The notes beneath the pieces are model-generated. The model was not told the origin of the DNA and searched no databases. It saw only the letters and a program-made list of their open reading frames with translations. The position numbers and the translations under genes are program-made. This document shows positions 18,176-27,736 of a stretch of 64,000 nt of DNA, in pieces. The number at the start of each line of letters is the position of its first letter. The stretch's first letter is position 1. The DNA is from Trichormus variabilis 0441. GTDB taxonomy: Bacteria > Cyanobacteriota > Cyanobacteriia > Cyanobacteriales > Nostocaceae. The stretch is taken from the NCBI RefSeq assembly GCF_009856605.1, contig NZ_CP047242.1, forward strand, positions 928,001-992,000, written 5' to 3'.

Positions 18176-20218
18176 ATGCAGCCAGAACCCAAAGTCAACA
18201 TCCTCCTAGTGGATGATAAAGTGGAAAATTTACTGGCACTAGAGGCAATTTTGGAGCGTCTAGGCGCTAATTTAGTCAGGGCGACTTCTGGGGAGGAAGC
18301 TTTGCGGTGTCTGCTGCATCAAGATTTTGCAGTAATTTTGTTAGATGTACAGATGCCGGGGATGGATGGTTTTGAAACAGCCACCCTCATTCGTAATCGT
18401 GGGCGATCGCGCCAAACTCCGATTATCTTTCTCACGGCTTTCAGTACCAGTGACCAAATGCTATTCAAGGGTTATGCACTAGGGGCGGTTGATTATCTCC
18501 TCAAACCCATAGATGCAAATATTCTCACTTCTAAGGTGACAGTATTTGTTGAACTTTTTAAGAAAACTCAAGCCATCCAACGTCAAGCAGCGCAACTAGC
18601 GGCGATTAATGCCGAACTAAGACAAAGTGAAGAACGCTTCCGTTCTTTAAGTACCTGTTCACCCATAGGTATATTTGAAACCGATACCGCAGGATGTTGT
18701 AAATATACAAATCCCCGCTATCAAGCAATTTGTGGCTTGGATGCGACAGAGAGTCTAGATAAAAGATGGCTAGAATCTGTGCATCCAGAAGATCAGGAAA
18801 GAGCGATCGCTAGTTGGTCTACTTATATTGATCAAGGCGGCGACTATTCAGATGAATTCCGCTTTCAAACAGTTGATGGTAGCCTGCGATGGGTGCAAGT
18901 ACGCTCCTCACCAATGCTTTCTGGGAATGGTGAACTACTTGGCCATGTCGGTACACTTGAAGATATTACCGCCCGTAAGCAATCCGAAGAAATTCGCGCT
19001 CAAGTAATCCGCGAACAAACCGCCAGACAAGAAGCAGAGGCGGCGAATCGGATGAAAGATGAATTTTTGGCTGTTCTCTCCCATGAACTCCGCACCCCCC
19101 TAACTTCCATGTTGGGCTGGTCAAAAATTCTCCGTGCCAAAAAACTAGACGAAAAAGCCACAGCCAGAGCCTTGGAAGCAATTGAACGTAATGCTAATTC
19201 ACAAGTGCAATTAATAGAAGATATTTTAGATGTATCCCGGATTATTCGCGGCCAACTGCGGCTAAATTTATCTCCTGTCAACTTGACAACTGTGGTGGAA
19301 GCGGCTCTAGAAGCAGTGCGTCCTCTAGCAGATACAAAAAGTATGACCATCAACACTGCGCTTGACTACACCTTAAGTCCTGTCAGTGGTGATTCTGCCA
19401 GATTACAGCAAATTGTCTGGAATCTTCTGACTAACGCGATTAAGTTCACACCGAAAGAAGGTAAGGTGGAAATCCGATTAGAAGGGATAAGTGGTGGATT
19501 ATCTGATGATTTGACTCATGCTCAAATCCAAGTTATCGATACAGGAATTGGCATTGAACGTGAATTTCTCCCTAAAGTCTTTGAGCGTTTCCGCCAAGCA
19601 GATAGTACCACCACGCGATCGCATAACGGATTAGGGCTAGGGTTGGCAATTGTTCGCCATTTAGTGGAACTGCACAAAGGTACGATTTTGGCAGAAAGTC
19701 CAGGTGTGGGCAAAGGAGCCACTTTTACTGTGAGATTTCCCCTCATCCAAGAAAATCGGGAACCTCGACCAGCACCTACAGAAAACTTTTCTGGAGATGG
19801 GGCTAACTCTTCCCCCCTTGCAGGCTTAAAAGTTCTCATTGTTGACGATGAAACCGATACTCGCAACTTCTTAGGCTTCTTATTTGAAGAGTATGGGGCG
19901 ATTTCCTCCACCAGTGCATCAGTCGAGACTGCGTTAGCCGTCATCGACCAGTTAAAACCAGATATCCTGATTAGCGATATTGGTATGGCAGAACAAGATG
20001 GTTATACTCTCATCCGCAAACTACGCTCCTTACCACCAGAACAAGGTGGAGAAATTCCGGCGATCGCCTTAACTGCATATTCACGAGAAGAAGACCGCCA
20101 GCAAATTATAGAAGCTGGGTTTCAGTATCACTTATGCAAACCAATTGATCCCAACCAATTAATTTCCGTAGTAGCCAGTATTTTCCGTCTATCCCCAGCA
20201 CTAAGCAAGTTAGGGTAA
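18176..20218 (+). CDS. REC-PAS hybrid histidine kinase with C-terminal receiver
   Basis: Soluble two-component protein of 680 residues. Order: receiver (about 6-125, Asp in L-L-D-V-Q-M-P-G), short coiled coil, PAS/PAC (about 150-265), HisKA with S-H-E-L-R-T-P (His about 303), HATPase with D-T-G-I-G-I and G-L-G-L-A-I, and a C-terminal receiver (about 551-675, I-S-D-I-G-M). The ATG at 18176 is 5 bp after the cheB stop; an earlier in-frame start is only a TTG inside cheB. The C-terminal receiver is very like that of the kinase at 42379-46242, including a shared R-S-L-P-P-E-Q-G-G stretch. Confidence 0.92.
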   Translation: MQPEPKVNILLVDDKVENLLALEAILERLGANLVRATSGEEALRCLLHQDFAVILLDVQMPGMDGFETATLIRNRGRSRQTPIIFLTAFSTSDQMLFKGYALGAVDYLLKPIDANILTSKVTVFVELFKKTQAIQRQAAQLAAINAELRQSEERFRSLSTCSPIGIFETDTAGCCKYTNPRYQAICGLDATESLDKRWLESVHPEDQERAIASWSTYIDQGGDYSDEFRFQTVDGSLRWVQVRSSPMLSGNGELLGHVGTLEDITARKQSEEIRAQVIREQTARQEAEAANRMKDEFLAVLSHELRTPLTSMLGWSKILRAKKLDEKATARALEAIERNANSQVQLIEDILDVSRIIRGQLRLNLSPVNLTTVVEAALEAVRPLADTKSMTINTALDYTLSPVSGDSARLQQIVWNLLTNAIKFTPKEGKVEIRLEGISGGLSDDLTHAQIQVIDTGIGIEREFLPKVFERFRQADSTTTRSHNGLGLGLAIVRHLVELHKGTILAESPGVGKGATFTVRFPLIQENREPRPAPTENFSGDGANSSPLAGLKVLIVDDETDTRNFLGFLFEEYGAISSTSASVETALAVIDQLKPDILISDIGMAEQDGYTLIRKLRSLPPEQGGEIPAIALTAYSREEDRQQIIEAGFQYHLCKPIDPNQLISVVASIFRLSPALSKLG

Positions 20219-20269
20219 AATATCCCCGACTTCAACTGTCTTTAATTTTGAATTTTGAATTTTGAATTT

Positions 20270-20908
20270 TTAACTGATTCTCTCAAACAAAGCACGATAA
20301 ACTGGTTCTCCCCGATTCTGGGTAGTGGTTTCTCTTTCTGTCGCCACTGGGAGGGGATTTTCGCTTAACCATTCTCCTGAGCCAACTTTCTTAAAGGCTG
20401 GATTGGCAGCAAAGCGATCGCACATTTCCACAGCCACAAATTCCATGTCTGATTGCAAAAATACCACGCCGCCCACTGCTAAATAATTAGCTATATCTTG
20501 AACTAATTCTGGTTGGACTACACGGCGTTTAGCGTGGCGAGTTTTAAACCAAGGGTCAGGGAATTGAATAGTTACACGTTGGAGAATCCCTGTAGGCAAA
20601 GAGGATAATAGGGGCTGTAGTGAATTATTGGCGTTGCAATATAAATAGTGGAGGTTGGATAAACCTAATTGAGAACGAAACTGATTCGCTTCTATTACCA
20701 AAGGTTCTCTAATTTCTAACCCCAGAAAATTCCAACGGGGTTCTACTTGCGCCATTTGCAATACGAATCTACCCCTAGCACAACCAATATCCAGGTGTAG
20801 CGGTTGGTGCGGACTGCTATAAACTTTTTCCCATTCCAAAGGATTGGCTGGGGTGAGATATTTTTGCGCTAGCGGGTTGACGTGCTGACGGACGCGAACA
20901 AATGGCAA
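20270..20908 (-). CDS. trmB: tRNA (guanine-N7-)-methyltransferase
   Basis: Forms m7G46 in the tRNA variable loop using SAM. Length 212 residues from the TTG at 20908, which has AGGAG seven bases upstream and gives the [11 protein letters not shown]-terminus expected of the cyanobacterial family. A GTG at 20929 is an alternative. Motifs: D-I-G-C-A-R-G-R-F (SAM), G-L-E-I-R-E and [14 protein letters not shown]. It converges with the kinase gene, with a spacer of repeated TTTTGAAT units between them. Confidence 0.92.
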   Translation of the reverse strand: MPFVRVRQHVNPLAQKYLTPANPLEWEKVYSSPHQPLHLDIGCARGRFVLQMAQVEPRWNFLGLEIREPLVIEANQFRSQLGLSNLHYLYCNANNSLQPLLSSLPTGILQRVTIQFPDPWFKTRHAKRRVVQPELVQDIANYLAVGGVVFLQSDMEFVAVEMCDRFAANPAFKKVGSGEWLSENPLPVATERETTTQNRGEPVYRALFERIS

Positions 20909-20947
20909 AGCTGACACTCCTAAAATCACAACTTTAAATATAGCAAT

Positions 20948-20985
20948 TAGTTAGTTGTCAGTTGTCAGTTGTTAGTTGTTAGTTG
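20948..20985. repeat. Short tandem repeat (TTAGTTG/TCAGTTG)
   Basis: About five heptamer copies of the TCAGTTGT/TTAGTTGT type upstream of trmB, the same family as at 15516-15545. Confidence 0.6.
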
Positions 20986-21040
20986 TTATGGCTGTCGCCA
21001 GTAGTGTTAGGACATCAATAGATGATCCAAGCTAGACACA

Positions 21041-21193
21041 AAAAGACTTTTGGCGTTGCTGAATTGAGGTATGAAAATTAAAAATTCCATTTCTCAAACT
21101 CTTACTCTTTGCGCCTCTGCGCCTCTGCGTGTTAGCGTTAGCGGGGCGTAGCCCGACAAAAGTCATCCCACTAATCAGCAACGCCAGACTTTT
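21041..21193. mobile_element. MITE-like element, GGCGTTGCTGA family
   Basis: Inverted termini of the form AAAAGtCT-GGCGTTGCTGA occur at 21041-21063 and 21171-21193 (153 bp overall). The interior contains GCGCCTCTGCG repeats. The element at 38882-39039 shares the GGCGTTGC core termini. No open frame. Confidence 0.6.
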
Positions 21194-21350
21194 CACCCAA
21201 TCCCCAGTCCCCTACCCCAAAAAACCACACCTAAACAGACGGACACCACTACCATGAGAAATATTAAAATTGCTTAACACTTCGTTACACTAATAACAGC
21301 GAGTGAAGACAAAAACAAAAACTCGCACTCTGCAATTCAAGGTGAACGAC

Positions 21351-22472
21351 ATGAATGGAACAATTCGCGTTGGTAATCTCTTCGGTATTCCTTTTTATAT
21401 CCATCCGTCGTGGTTTTTAGTTCTGGGTTTAGTTACCTGGAGTTATGGCGGTGGACTCTCAGCAGAATTTCCCCAACTATCTGGGGTGATGGCTTTGGGA
21501 CTGGGACTGATAACGGCGTTGTTATTGTTTGCTTCTGTCGTCGCTCATGAATTAGGACATAGCTTTGTCGCCATCCGTCAAGGAATTAACGTTAATTCCA
21601 TCACACTATTTATCTTTGGTGGCTTGGCTAGCTTAGAAAAAGAGTCCAAAACACCAGGTGGAGCCTTTTGGGTGGCGATCGCCGGGCCTCTAGTCAGTTT
21701 ATTATTGTGTGGTATCGTCACGGCAATTGGTGTGACTACGGCAGTTACAGGGCCATTGGCAGCAATTCTGGGAGTTCTGGCTTCTGTAAACTTAGCTTTG
21801 GCATTGTTTAACCTGATTCCTGGCTTACCGTTGGATGGTGGAAACGTCCTTAAAGCCATTGTTTGGAAAGTAACAGGTAATCCCTATAAAGGTGTCACTT
21901 TTGCTAGTCGTGTAGGACAAGTATTTGGTTGGGTGGCGATCGCTTCTGGTATTTTCCCCATACTATATTTTGGTAGCTTCGCCAACGTGTGGAATCTGTT
22001 AATTGGCTTCTTCTTGCTACAAAATGCTGGTAACGCAGCCCAATTTGCCAGAGTGCAAGAAAAACTCACAGGCTTAACAGCAGCCGACGCTGTAACGACC
22101 GATAGCCCTATAGTTTCTGCCCATCTTAGCCTGAGAGAATTTGCTGATGATCAAATCGTTCAAGGACAGAACTGGCGACGGTTTTTAGTTACCAACAACG
22201 CAGGACAATTGGTAGGTGCGATCGCTCTTGATGACTTGCGAAACATCCCCACTACATCCTGGACAGAAACTCAAATTCAACAGGTGATGCGGCCAATTCA
22301 ATCTACCACCATCAAATCTAGTCAACCATTGTTAGAAGTAGTGCAATTACTAGAACAACAAAAATTGTCTGCCCTCCCCGTAATTCTCGACAATGGTGTA
22401 CTACTAGGCATTTTAGAAAAAGCCGCTATCATCCAGCTATTGCAAAACGGAACCCAACCTAGCCCTGCATAG
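21351..22472 (+). CDS. Site-2-type metalloprotease with CBS domains (M50)
   Basis: Intramembrane zinc protease of the S2P/M50 family, 373 residues from the ATG at 21351. The earlier GTG at 21303 adds a charged, Lys/Thr-rich tail not seen in relatives that I know. The zinc motif H-E-L-G-H lies near residue 66, and the second motif N-L-I-P-G-L-P-L-D-G-G is near 155. About six transmembrane segments are followed by a cytoplasmic CBS pair (about 250-365) that may sense adenine nucleotides. Family members cleave anti-sigma factors or other membrane proteins; the substrate here is unknown. A clear terminator follows. Confidence 0.9.
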   Translation: MNGTIRVGNLFGIPFYIHPSWFLVLGLVTWSYGGGLSAEFPQLSGVMALGLGLITALLLFASVVAHELGHSFVAIRQGINVNSITLFIFGGLASLEKESKTPGGAFWVAIAGPLVSLLLCGIVTAIGVTTAVTGPLAAILGVLASVNLALALFNLIPGLPLDGGNVLKAIVWKVTGNPYKGVTFASRVGQVFGWVAIASGIFPILYFGSFANVWNLLIGFFLLQNAGNAAQFARVQEKLTGLTAADAVTTDSPIVSAHLSLREFADDQIVQGQNWRRFLVTNNAGQLVGAIALDDLRNIPTTSWTETQIQQVMRPIQSTTIKSSQPLLEVVQLLEQQKLSALPVILDNGVLLGILEKAAIIQLLQNGTQPSPA

Positions 22473-22503
22473 TTTTCTCATCGAAAAAACGCTCCTTCTC
22501 TCA

Positions 22504-22534
22504 AATCCCTCAGAAATTCTGAGGGATTTTTTTT
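22504..22534 (+). terminator. Intrinsic terminator after the S2P gene
   Basis: A perfect 12-bp stem AATCCCTCAGAA / TTCTGAGGGATT with a 1-nt spacer is followed by a run of T. It lies 31 bp after the stop codon and is a textbook rho-independent terminator, the clearest in the window. Confidence 0.9.
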
Positions 22535-22858
22535 AATCATTAATATTGATGTATGCAATCCATAGGGATTACCTATGGCAATTTCTTGATTTGGGTACCG
22601 GATACCACCTATTCTTGATATGAAATCCGTGTAAACTCGTCAGTAAAACCACAGAGGGACACCAAAGGTCATTGGTGTGACAACCATTTTGTGTAAATTT
22701 ACTTAATGGCAACCACAACATTTCTCATTAGAAGTTGCAGAAATGACTCAATTTCAAGGCTCTAACCGAATTTTATCCCTGATTGTGGTGAAACTTGTTT
22801 AAATAATAGATTTTTTTACAAATAACTACGGTTAACCCTTACTAAAAAGACGATTCCT
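22535..22858. other. Leader region of the mrp operon
   Basis: The 324 bp between the terminator and the first mrp gene should hold the operon promoter and a leader. I see no riboswitch fold or known operator by eye. Confidence 0.45.
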
Positions 22859-23194
22859 GTGTTAGAAGCAAGCGTATTCGCCACAATTTTATGTGGATTT
22901 TTCGGCATTATCCTCAAAAAAAGCCTTGTCATGAAGATCATCTCAATGGATGTCATGAGTACAGGGGTGATCGCCTATTACGTATTGATAGCCTCCAGAG
23001 AAGGTTTGTTCACACCAATTTTAGCAAGTCAACAAAAGGGAACTTACGCCGATCCAGTTCCCCAAGCGGTTATATTGACGGCGATCGTTATCGGCTTTTC
23101 GATTCAAGCCTTAATGCTGGTTGGTGTCATGAAGTTGGCACGGGATAATCCCACATTGGAAAGCAACGAAATCGAGAAGAATAATACGCCATGA
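22859..23194 (+). CDS. mrpC: Mrp cation/proton antiporter subunit C
   Basis: Small membrane subunit (111 residues, three predicted transmembrane helices) related to NuoK, part of the Mrp Na+/H+ antiporter complex. It is first of seven genes that overlap by ATGA-type junctions. The GTG at 22859 begins just before the first hydrophobic helix; no better start is visible. A Lys/Val-rich central helix and a short acidic tail are seen. The complex exports Na+ in exchange for H+ and supports salt and alkaline pH tolerance and, in cyanobacteria, carbon uptake. Confidence 0.8.
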   Translation: MLEASVFATILCGFFGIILKKSLVMKIISMDVMSTGVIAYYVLIASREGLFTPILASQQKGTYADPVPQAVILTAIVIGFSIQALMLVGVMKLARDNPTLESNEIEKNNTP

Positions 23195-24618
23195 CTACTA
23201 TTACCCTCATCTGGATTACACTACCGTTTTTACTGGGGTTCATCATTTATCTTGTTCCCAAACTTGACAAATACCTCGCCCTGGGTGCGGCTCTTGCTTC
23301 GGCAGGATACGCAGCGCAGTTATTTGTGGCTCAGTCGCCCCTAGAACTAAAATTACTAGATAACTTCGGTGTCACCCTCACACTTGACGAATTAACCGGC
23401 TACTTTATCCTCACTAACGCCCTGGTAACGATCGCCGTTATCCTCTACTGTTGGCAAAGTGATAAGACAGCTTTTTTTTACGCCCAAACCATGATGTTAC
23501 ATGGCAGCGTTAATGCCGCTTTTGCCTGCACGGATTTTATCAGCTTATACGTGGCGCTAGAGGTAAGCGGGATTGCAGCGTTTCTCTTGATTGCCTATCC
23601 CCGGACGGACAGATCAATTTGGGTGGGCTTGCGCTATCTGTTTATCAGCAACGTAGCCATGTTGTTTTATTTGGTAGGCGCAGTACTGGCCTATCAAACC
23701 AATCACTCCTTTGCTTTTTCCTCTTTGCGCGGCGCACCACCGGAGGCGCTAGCCCTGATATTTCTGGGGCTACTGGTAAAAGGTGGGATATTTGTATCGG
23801 GATTGTGGCTACCCTTAACTCACTCCGAATCAGAAACACCGGTTTCCGCATTGCTTTCAGGGGTTGTTGTCAAAACTGGAGTCTATCCCCTGGTACGTTG
23901 TGCGCTGATTTTAGATGAAGTTGACCCCATCGTCAGGATATTTGGTGTAGGGACAGCACTGCTGGGGGTATTTTATGCCATGTTTGAAAAAGATACCAAG
24001 CGAATGCTGGCGTTTCACACTATTTCCCAATTAGGTTTTATCCTGGCTGCACCTAAGGTAGGCGGTTTTTATGCCCTAACCCACGGTTTAGTTAAATCGG
24101 CGCTCTTTTTGATAGCAGGTACCTTACCGAGTCGTAGTTTTAAGGAATTACAACATAAACCCATCAATACTTCAGTTTGGATTGCCTTAGTTATAGCCAG
24201 CTTCTCTATATCCGGCTTTCCTTTGTTGTCCGGCTTTGGAGCAAAAATATTGACGATTAAGAATCTCGAACCTTGGCAAGTTATCGCTATGAATGTTGCA
24301 GCCTTAGGAACTGCTATATCTTTTGCCAAGTTCATATTTCTGCCCCGTGGAGGAAAAGATGGAGTCAAGCCAGGTTTCTGGCCAGGGGTAATACTTTTGC
24401 TCAGTGGGCTGGTTGTCGCCAATATCGTTTATTACGACGCTTATACAGTTGCCAACATTATCAAACCACTAGCAACTATCGGCATTGGCTGGCTAGTGTA
24501 TTTGTTTATTGTTCAAAGATTGGCTATTAAACTCCCCCGTGTACTAGAGCAATTTGAGCATCTGGTCGGTTTTATGAGTCTGATGTTAGTTCTACTCTTC
24601 TGGATGGTATTGGCATGA
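23191..24618 (+). CDS. mrpD: Mrp antiporter subunit D (NuoL/M/N-like)
   Basis: Large proton-translocating subunit of 475 residues with about 13-14 transmembrane helices, homologous to complex I antiporter-like subunits. Characteristic features are the Glu in Y-V-A-L-E-V-S-G (about 125-132), the K-G-G-I-F segment and the long hydrophobic profile with L-A-F-H-T-I-S-Q-L-G. It overlaps mrpC by 4 bp (ATGA). It is the only large antiporter-like subunit encoded in this operon, because the MrpA homologue downstream is short. Confidence 0.9.
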   Translation: MTTITLIWITLPFLLGFIIYLVPKLDKYLALGAALASAGYAAQLFVAQSPLELKLLDNFGVTLTLDELTGYFILTNALVTIAVILYCWQSDKTAFFYAQTMMLHGSVNAAFACTDFISLYVALEVSGIAAFLLIAYPRTDRSIWVGLRYLFISNVAMLFYLVGAVLAYQTNHSFAFSSLRGAPPEALALIFLGLLVKGGIFVSGLWLPLTHSESETPVSALLSGVVVKTGVYPLVRCALILDEVDPIVRIFGVGTALLGVFYAMFEKDTKRMLAFHTISQLGFILAAPKVGGFYALTHGLVKSALFLIAGTLPSRSFKELQHKPINTSVWIALVIASFSISGFPLLSGFGAKILTIKNLEPWQVIAMNVAALGTAISFAKFIFLPRGGKDGVKPGFWPGVILLLSGLVVANIVYYDAYTVANIIKPLATIGIGWLVYLFIVQRLAIKLPRVLEQFEHLVGFMSLMLVLLFWMVLA

Positions 24619-25004
24619 CTGGATATCTAAATATTTTATTGCGCTTGGCTATTTGGTTCCTGCTCACTGCCAATCTGAGTGTGGCAAATATCATCATCGG
24701 TGTAGCTATTGCCCTCTTATTGCCACATAACGACAAAACCCAGGAAAAATTAAAGGATTGGTTGCGGGCTTTGTGGCAAAGCATCATGGCATTTCCCATC
24801 GCCTATAAGGAAGCATTGGAAATCATCTTCACTCCCCATGATGAAGAAGTAATAGTTATGGAACGTGTCCCTGCCAAAAGGACACCCGGACTTATATTCC
24901 TAGATATATTCGTCATTACCTTTACACCAAAAACCATTGTTGTGAAATACCACGAGGATGGCTGGTATGAAGTACACCGGATTCAACGGAGGAAAAAGCC
25001 ATGA
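24615..25004 (+). CDS. mrpE: Mrp antiporter subunit E
   Basis: 129 residues: one or two N-terminal transmembrane helices (about 5-35), then a cytoplasmic domain with a S-I-M-A-F-P-I-A-Y-K-E-A-L-E segment and a T-P-K-T-I-V-V-K hydrophobic strand. This fits the MnhE family, which is needed for complex assembly. Overlaps mrpD and mrpF by 4 bp each. Confidence 0.82.
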   Translation: MTGYLNILLRLAIWFLLTANLSVANIIIGVAIALLLPHNDKTQEKLKDWLRALWQSIMAFPIAYKEALEIIFTPHDEEVIVMERVPAKRTPGLIFLDIFVITFTPKTIVVKYHEDGWYEVHRIQRRKKP

Positions 25005-25252
25005 ACCTGTTATTGATATCAATGATTCTGGCTTTGCTCATACCCATCTATGAGGCTTGGAAGAATGAGCATATCTGGCAAAAAATGTTGGCATTAGCCA
25101 GCATCTGCTCCAAATCTGCTGTTCTCATCTTGATGGTATCCGTATTACGTGATGATTGGATGATCGGCATTGTTGGGGTCATTATCCTCAGTGTAGGTAA
25201 TGCCGGATTAATGCTGTTGGCAAATGTGCTGAAACGGATGAGTGATATATGA
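25001..25252 (+). CDS. mrpF: Mrp antiporter subunit F
   Basis: 83-residue membrane protein with three predicted helices, in the position and size expected for MrpF. The sequence alone is weakly diagnostic; the call rests on operon order and topology. Overlaps its neighbours by ATGA junctions. Confidence 0.72.
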   Translation: MNLLLISMILALLIPIYEAWKNEHIWQKMLALASICSKSAVLILMVSVLRDDWMIGIVGVIILSVGNAGLMLLANVLKRMSDI

Positions 25253-25527
25253 TCAATGTCTTAAGTTATACCTGCATATTTATAGGCATTATCTTCTGGT
25301 TTTGGGGGACATCTTTCCTATTGGGTAAGCGATCGGTATTATTCAAGCTGCATACTCTTTCAGTGTCGGATACCCTTGGCTCAATTAGTATTGTATTTGG
25401 GTTGCTCTTGCAAAGATCCAGAGAATGGCCGTTGCTCATTCTAGGTATCATTTGCTTGGCGATGTGGAACACAATGCTGGGGTATGTATTAGCATACTGT
25501 TCTAGTAATGGGGGTAAAGATGACTAA
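25249..25527 (+). CDS. mrpG: Mrp antiporter subunit G
   Basis: 92-residue membrane protein with three helices. The L-H-T-L-S-V-S-D-T-L-G-S segment corresponds to the conserved H-A-x-T-x-x-D-T-L-G block of MnhG/PhaG proteins. It overlaps mrpF by 4 bp and the next gene by 8 bp. Confidence 0.8.
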   Translation: MINVLSYTCIFIGIIFWFWGTSFLLGKRSVLFKLHTLSVSDTLGSISIVFGLLLQRSREWPLLILGIICLAMWNTMLGYVLAYCSSNGGKDD

Positions 25528-26089
25528 ATACGATCTCTTCATCTACATCATTACCGCTTTACTACCGTTGTCTGCTTGTCTACTAATAGTACAAGTTAAC
25601 CCATACCATGCCTTGGTAATTAGGGGAATCCTGGGAGCAGTGGCAGCCTTAGCCTATACGCTTTTGGGTGCGGCGGATGTGGCTTTGACAGAAGCATTGG
25701 TCGGTACGATGTTGGCAATAACTTTGTATGCGATCGCTGTTCGTTCATCCTTAGTTATGCGTCTTGGTATCATTGAGGACTCAGTAAGTGATGCGGGAAG
25801 TAGTTTTGGGCAACTCATGGATGAGTTACGCAAAATTTTTGGCAAACGCTATATGCGTCTAGAACTAGTTTCCTATCCCAATACCCAAGCTTTGGAACGG
25901 GCGCTCATAGACAAAGAAGTCCATGCAACCTGTAGCAGACTGGAACACAACAACGGATCTGAAGACCTCTCCTACCAGACCGCCATCAGGGTGAAACGCA
26001 TCTATGAAATTATGCAAAGCGAACTTTCATCACCAGCAGCAGTCCTCACCTACGTAAATACACTAGAATCAGGGGAGGAACATAAATGA
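25520..26089 (+). CDS. mrpA: Short MrpA-like subunit (DUF4040 region)
   Basis: 189 residues from the ATG at 25520, which overlaps the mrpG stop; another ATG lies at 25508. Three to four N-terminal helices contain G-A-A-D-V-A-L-T-E-A-L-V-G, the signature of the C-terminal DUF4040 part of MrpA/MbhD. The C-terminal half (about 95-189) is hydrophilic and unfamiliar. The roughly 600-residue antiporter-like N-terminal part of classical MrpA is missing. The subunit therefore matches only the tail of MrpA, as in the mrpCDEFGAB layout I recall for Anabaena. Confidence 0.75.
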   Translation: MTKYDLFIYIITALLPLSACLLIVQVNPYHALVIRGILGAVAALAYTLLGAADVALTEALVGTMLAITLYAIAVRSSLVMRLGIIEDSVSDAGSSFGQLMDELRKIFGKRYMRLELVSYPNTQALERALIDKEVHATCSRLEHNNGSEDLSYQTAIRVKRIYEIMQSELSSPAAVLTYVNTLESGEEHK

Positions 26090-26748
26090 AATGGATTTAC
26101 ATTGCCGCCGGGATAGCACTGTATATAAAAATGCTCGTCCTGCCGAATCCTGCACCACAACTACTGGATTTCTCTATCGTGGAATCGATAGTTAAAGATG
26201 GTGGCATACCCAATGCCGTGACAGTCATTATTCTCAGAAATCGGTTGTATGACACTATCTTCGAGGTAATAGTATTTACAATCGCCATCATGGGTGCTTA
26301 TTTCTTGCTGGCTAATGAAAGGCCATCCTGTGCCATCTATCGTTTCACCGATCAACCATCTATTGTGTTGGCGCGTTTGGGAGCAACAATTACCTCGTTG
26401 GTGAGTATCGAGTTAGCTATTCGCGGACATTTAACTCCTGGTGGTGGTTTTGCGGCTGGTGTAGCCGGTGGCACGGCAATAGGCCTTGTGGCAATTACCT
26501 CATCACCAGAGCGAATGGAAGCGATTTACAAGCGTTGGCACGCCGCCACCTGGGAAAAGATTTCCGTTTTAGTCTTCATCATCCTAGCGGTAATCACTTT
26601 GTCTGGACTAGAATTACCCCACGGAGAGATGGGCGCTCTTTTCAGTGGTGGGGTAATACCGTTGCTAAATATCCTAGTCGCGCTCAAAGTTGCGTTGGGT
26701 TCCTGGGCAGCTATTTTGGTGTTTATTCGTTATCGCGGGTTATTGTAA
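26086..26748 (+). CDS. mrpB: Mrp antiporter subunit B
   Basis: 220-residue membrane protein. The N-terminal helices (about 1-80) resemble the MbhE-like end of long MrpA. The MnhB domain follows (about 90-220), with the block H-L-T-P-G-G-G-F-A-A-G-V typical of MrpB. The ATG overlaps the previous stop (ATGA), with GGGAGG upstream. It is the last gene of the operon. In this layout MrpA C-terminal functions appear split between this gene and the preceding one. Confidence 0.85.
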   Translation: MKWIYIAAGIALYIKMLVLPNPAPQLLDFSIVESIVKDGGIPNAVTVIILRNRLYDTIFEVIVFTIAIMGAYFLLANERPSCAIYRFTDQPSIVLARLGATITSLVSIELAIRGHLTPGGGFAAGVAGGTAIGLVAITSSPERMEAIYKRWHAATWEKISVLVFIILAVITLSGLELPHGEMGALFSGGVIPLLNILVALKVALGSWAAILVFIRYRGLL

Positions 26749-26898
26749 GCAACCAATTATTGATTCCCTATTTCCACCTATATAAGGATGTGACAATAGA
26801 TTTTCTGGTGCTAGAGTTTTCTTATTACTAGAAATTCTCGGAATTTAGAGCAATTGCTAGAATTATCTATTGTGGAACCTAATTTGTTAGGAGTGAAC

Positions 26899-27714
26899 GT
26901 GAACAATATTTTTATTCGTAAAGAATTTTTGTTGTTACCAGGTTTAGCTGCTCTGGCAGTTGTTGGTACTAGTTTCTCTGCTCAGGCTCAAACAGTTAGT
27001 CCTGTCGAGAGTCAACAATTGACCGAATCTTCTGCAACCGTAGCAGCAAACACGGAGGCACAAAGTCAAGAATCGGCGATCGCCAATCCTGTATCTAATG
27101 GAACGGAATTACAGCAGTTTCCCAGTGTTAATACAGAGGAGCAAGCTAATCGTATAATCACACCTGTTCCTGGTACAGTAGCTACTACATCCGCTACCCT
27201 AGCACCTGCATACGTAGAACCTACTGCCCAAACATCTGCTACACCATCATCTACATCCACAATTGCACAATCAGATATTGACCCAGGTAGAGCAACTCGT
27301 GGCGGTAGAAGCTATATAGGTGTTGCGGGTAATATTGGCATAAGTGGTGATGACTCATCTCTGGGTGATGGTAACTTCGCAGCCATTAGCAAAATCGGGT
27401 TGACGAATGCTATCTCCATTAGACCATCAGCAGTTTTTGGGAACAACACCACAATTTTAGTTCCCATTACCTACGATTTTACCCTACAAGCAGCAGACGC
27501 TTTTAGTGAACCCCTAGCGATCGCACCTTATATCGGTATTGGTGCAGCCATTAAAACTGGTGATGACTCCCAAGTAGGGTTCTTAGCCTCCGGTGGTATT
27601 GACCTGCCACTAAGTTCTCAATTTACCGCCACAGCTGCCATCAATGCTGGCTTCTTCGATAGTACTGATATCGGTTTACTCATAGGTGTCGGCTACAATT
27701 TCTCTGGCTTCTAG
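26899..27714 (+). CDS. Secreted beta-barrel-like outer-membrane protein
   Basis: 271 residues from a GTG at 26899 with AGGAG five bases upstream. A signal peptide (about 8-31, ending Ala-Gln-Ala) is followed by a low-complexity Thr/Ser/Gln/Ala linker (about 32-140). A C-terminal domain (about 145-271) of alternating short strands is rich in Gly and Asn and ends in Phe (G-Y-N-F-S-G-F). This pattern suits an eight-stranded outer-membrane barrel of the OmpA/opacity type. No specific family recognised. It stands alone 150 bp after mrpB. Confidence 0.65.
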   Translation: MNNIFIRKEFLLLPGLAALAVVGTSFSAQAQTVSPVESQQLTESSATVAANTEAQSQESAIANPVSNGTELQQFPSVNTEEQANRIITPVPGTVATTSATLAPAYVEPTAQTSATPSSTSTIAQSDIDPGRATRGGRSYIGVAGNIGISGDDSSLGDGNFAAISKIGLTNAISIRPSAVFGNNTTILVPITYDFTLQAADAFSEPLAIAPYIGIGAAIKTGDDSQVGFLASGGIDLPLSSQFTATAAINAGFFDSTDIGLLIGVGYNFSGF

Positions 27715-27736
27715 TTGAATTGGGGATTGGGGATAA

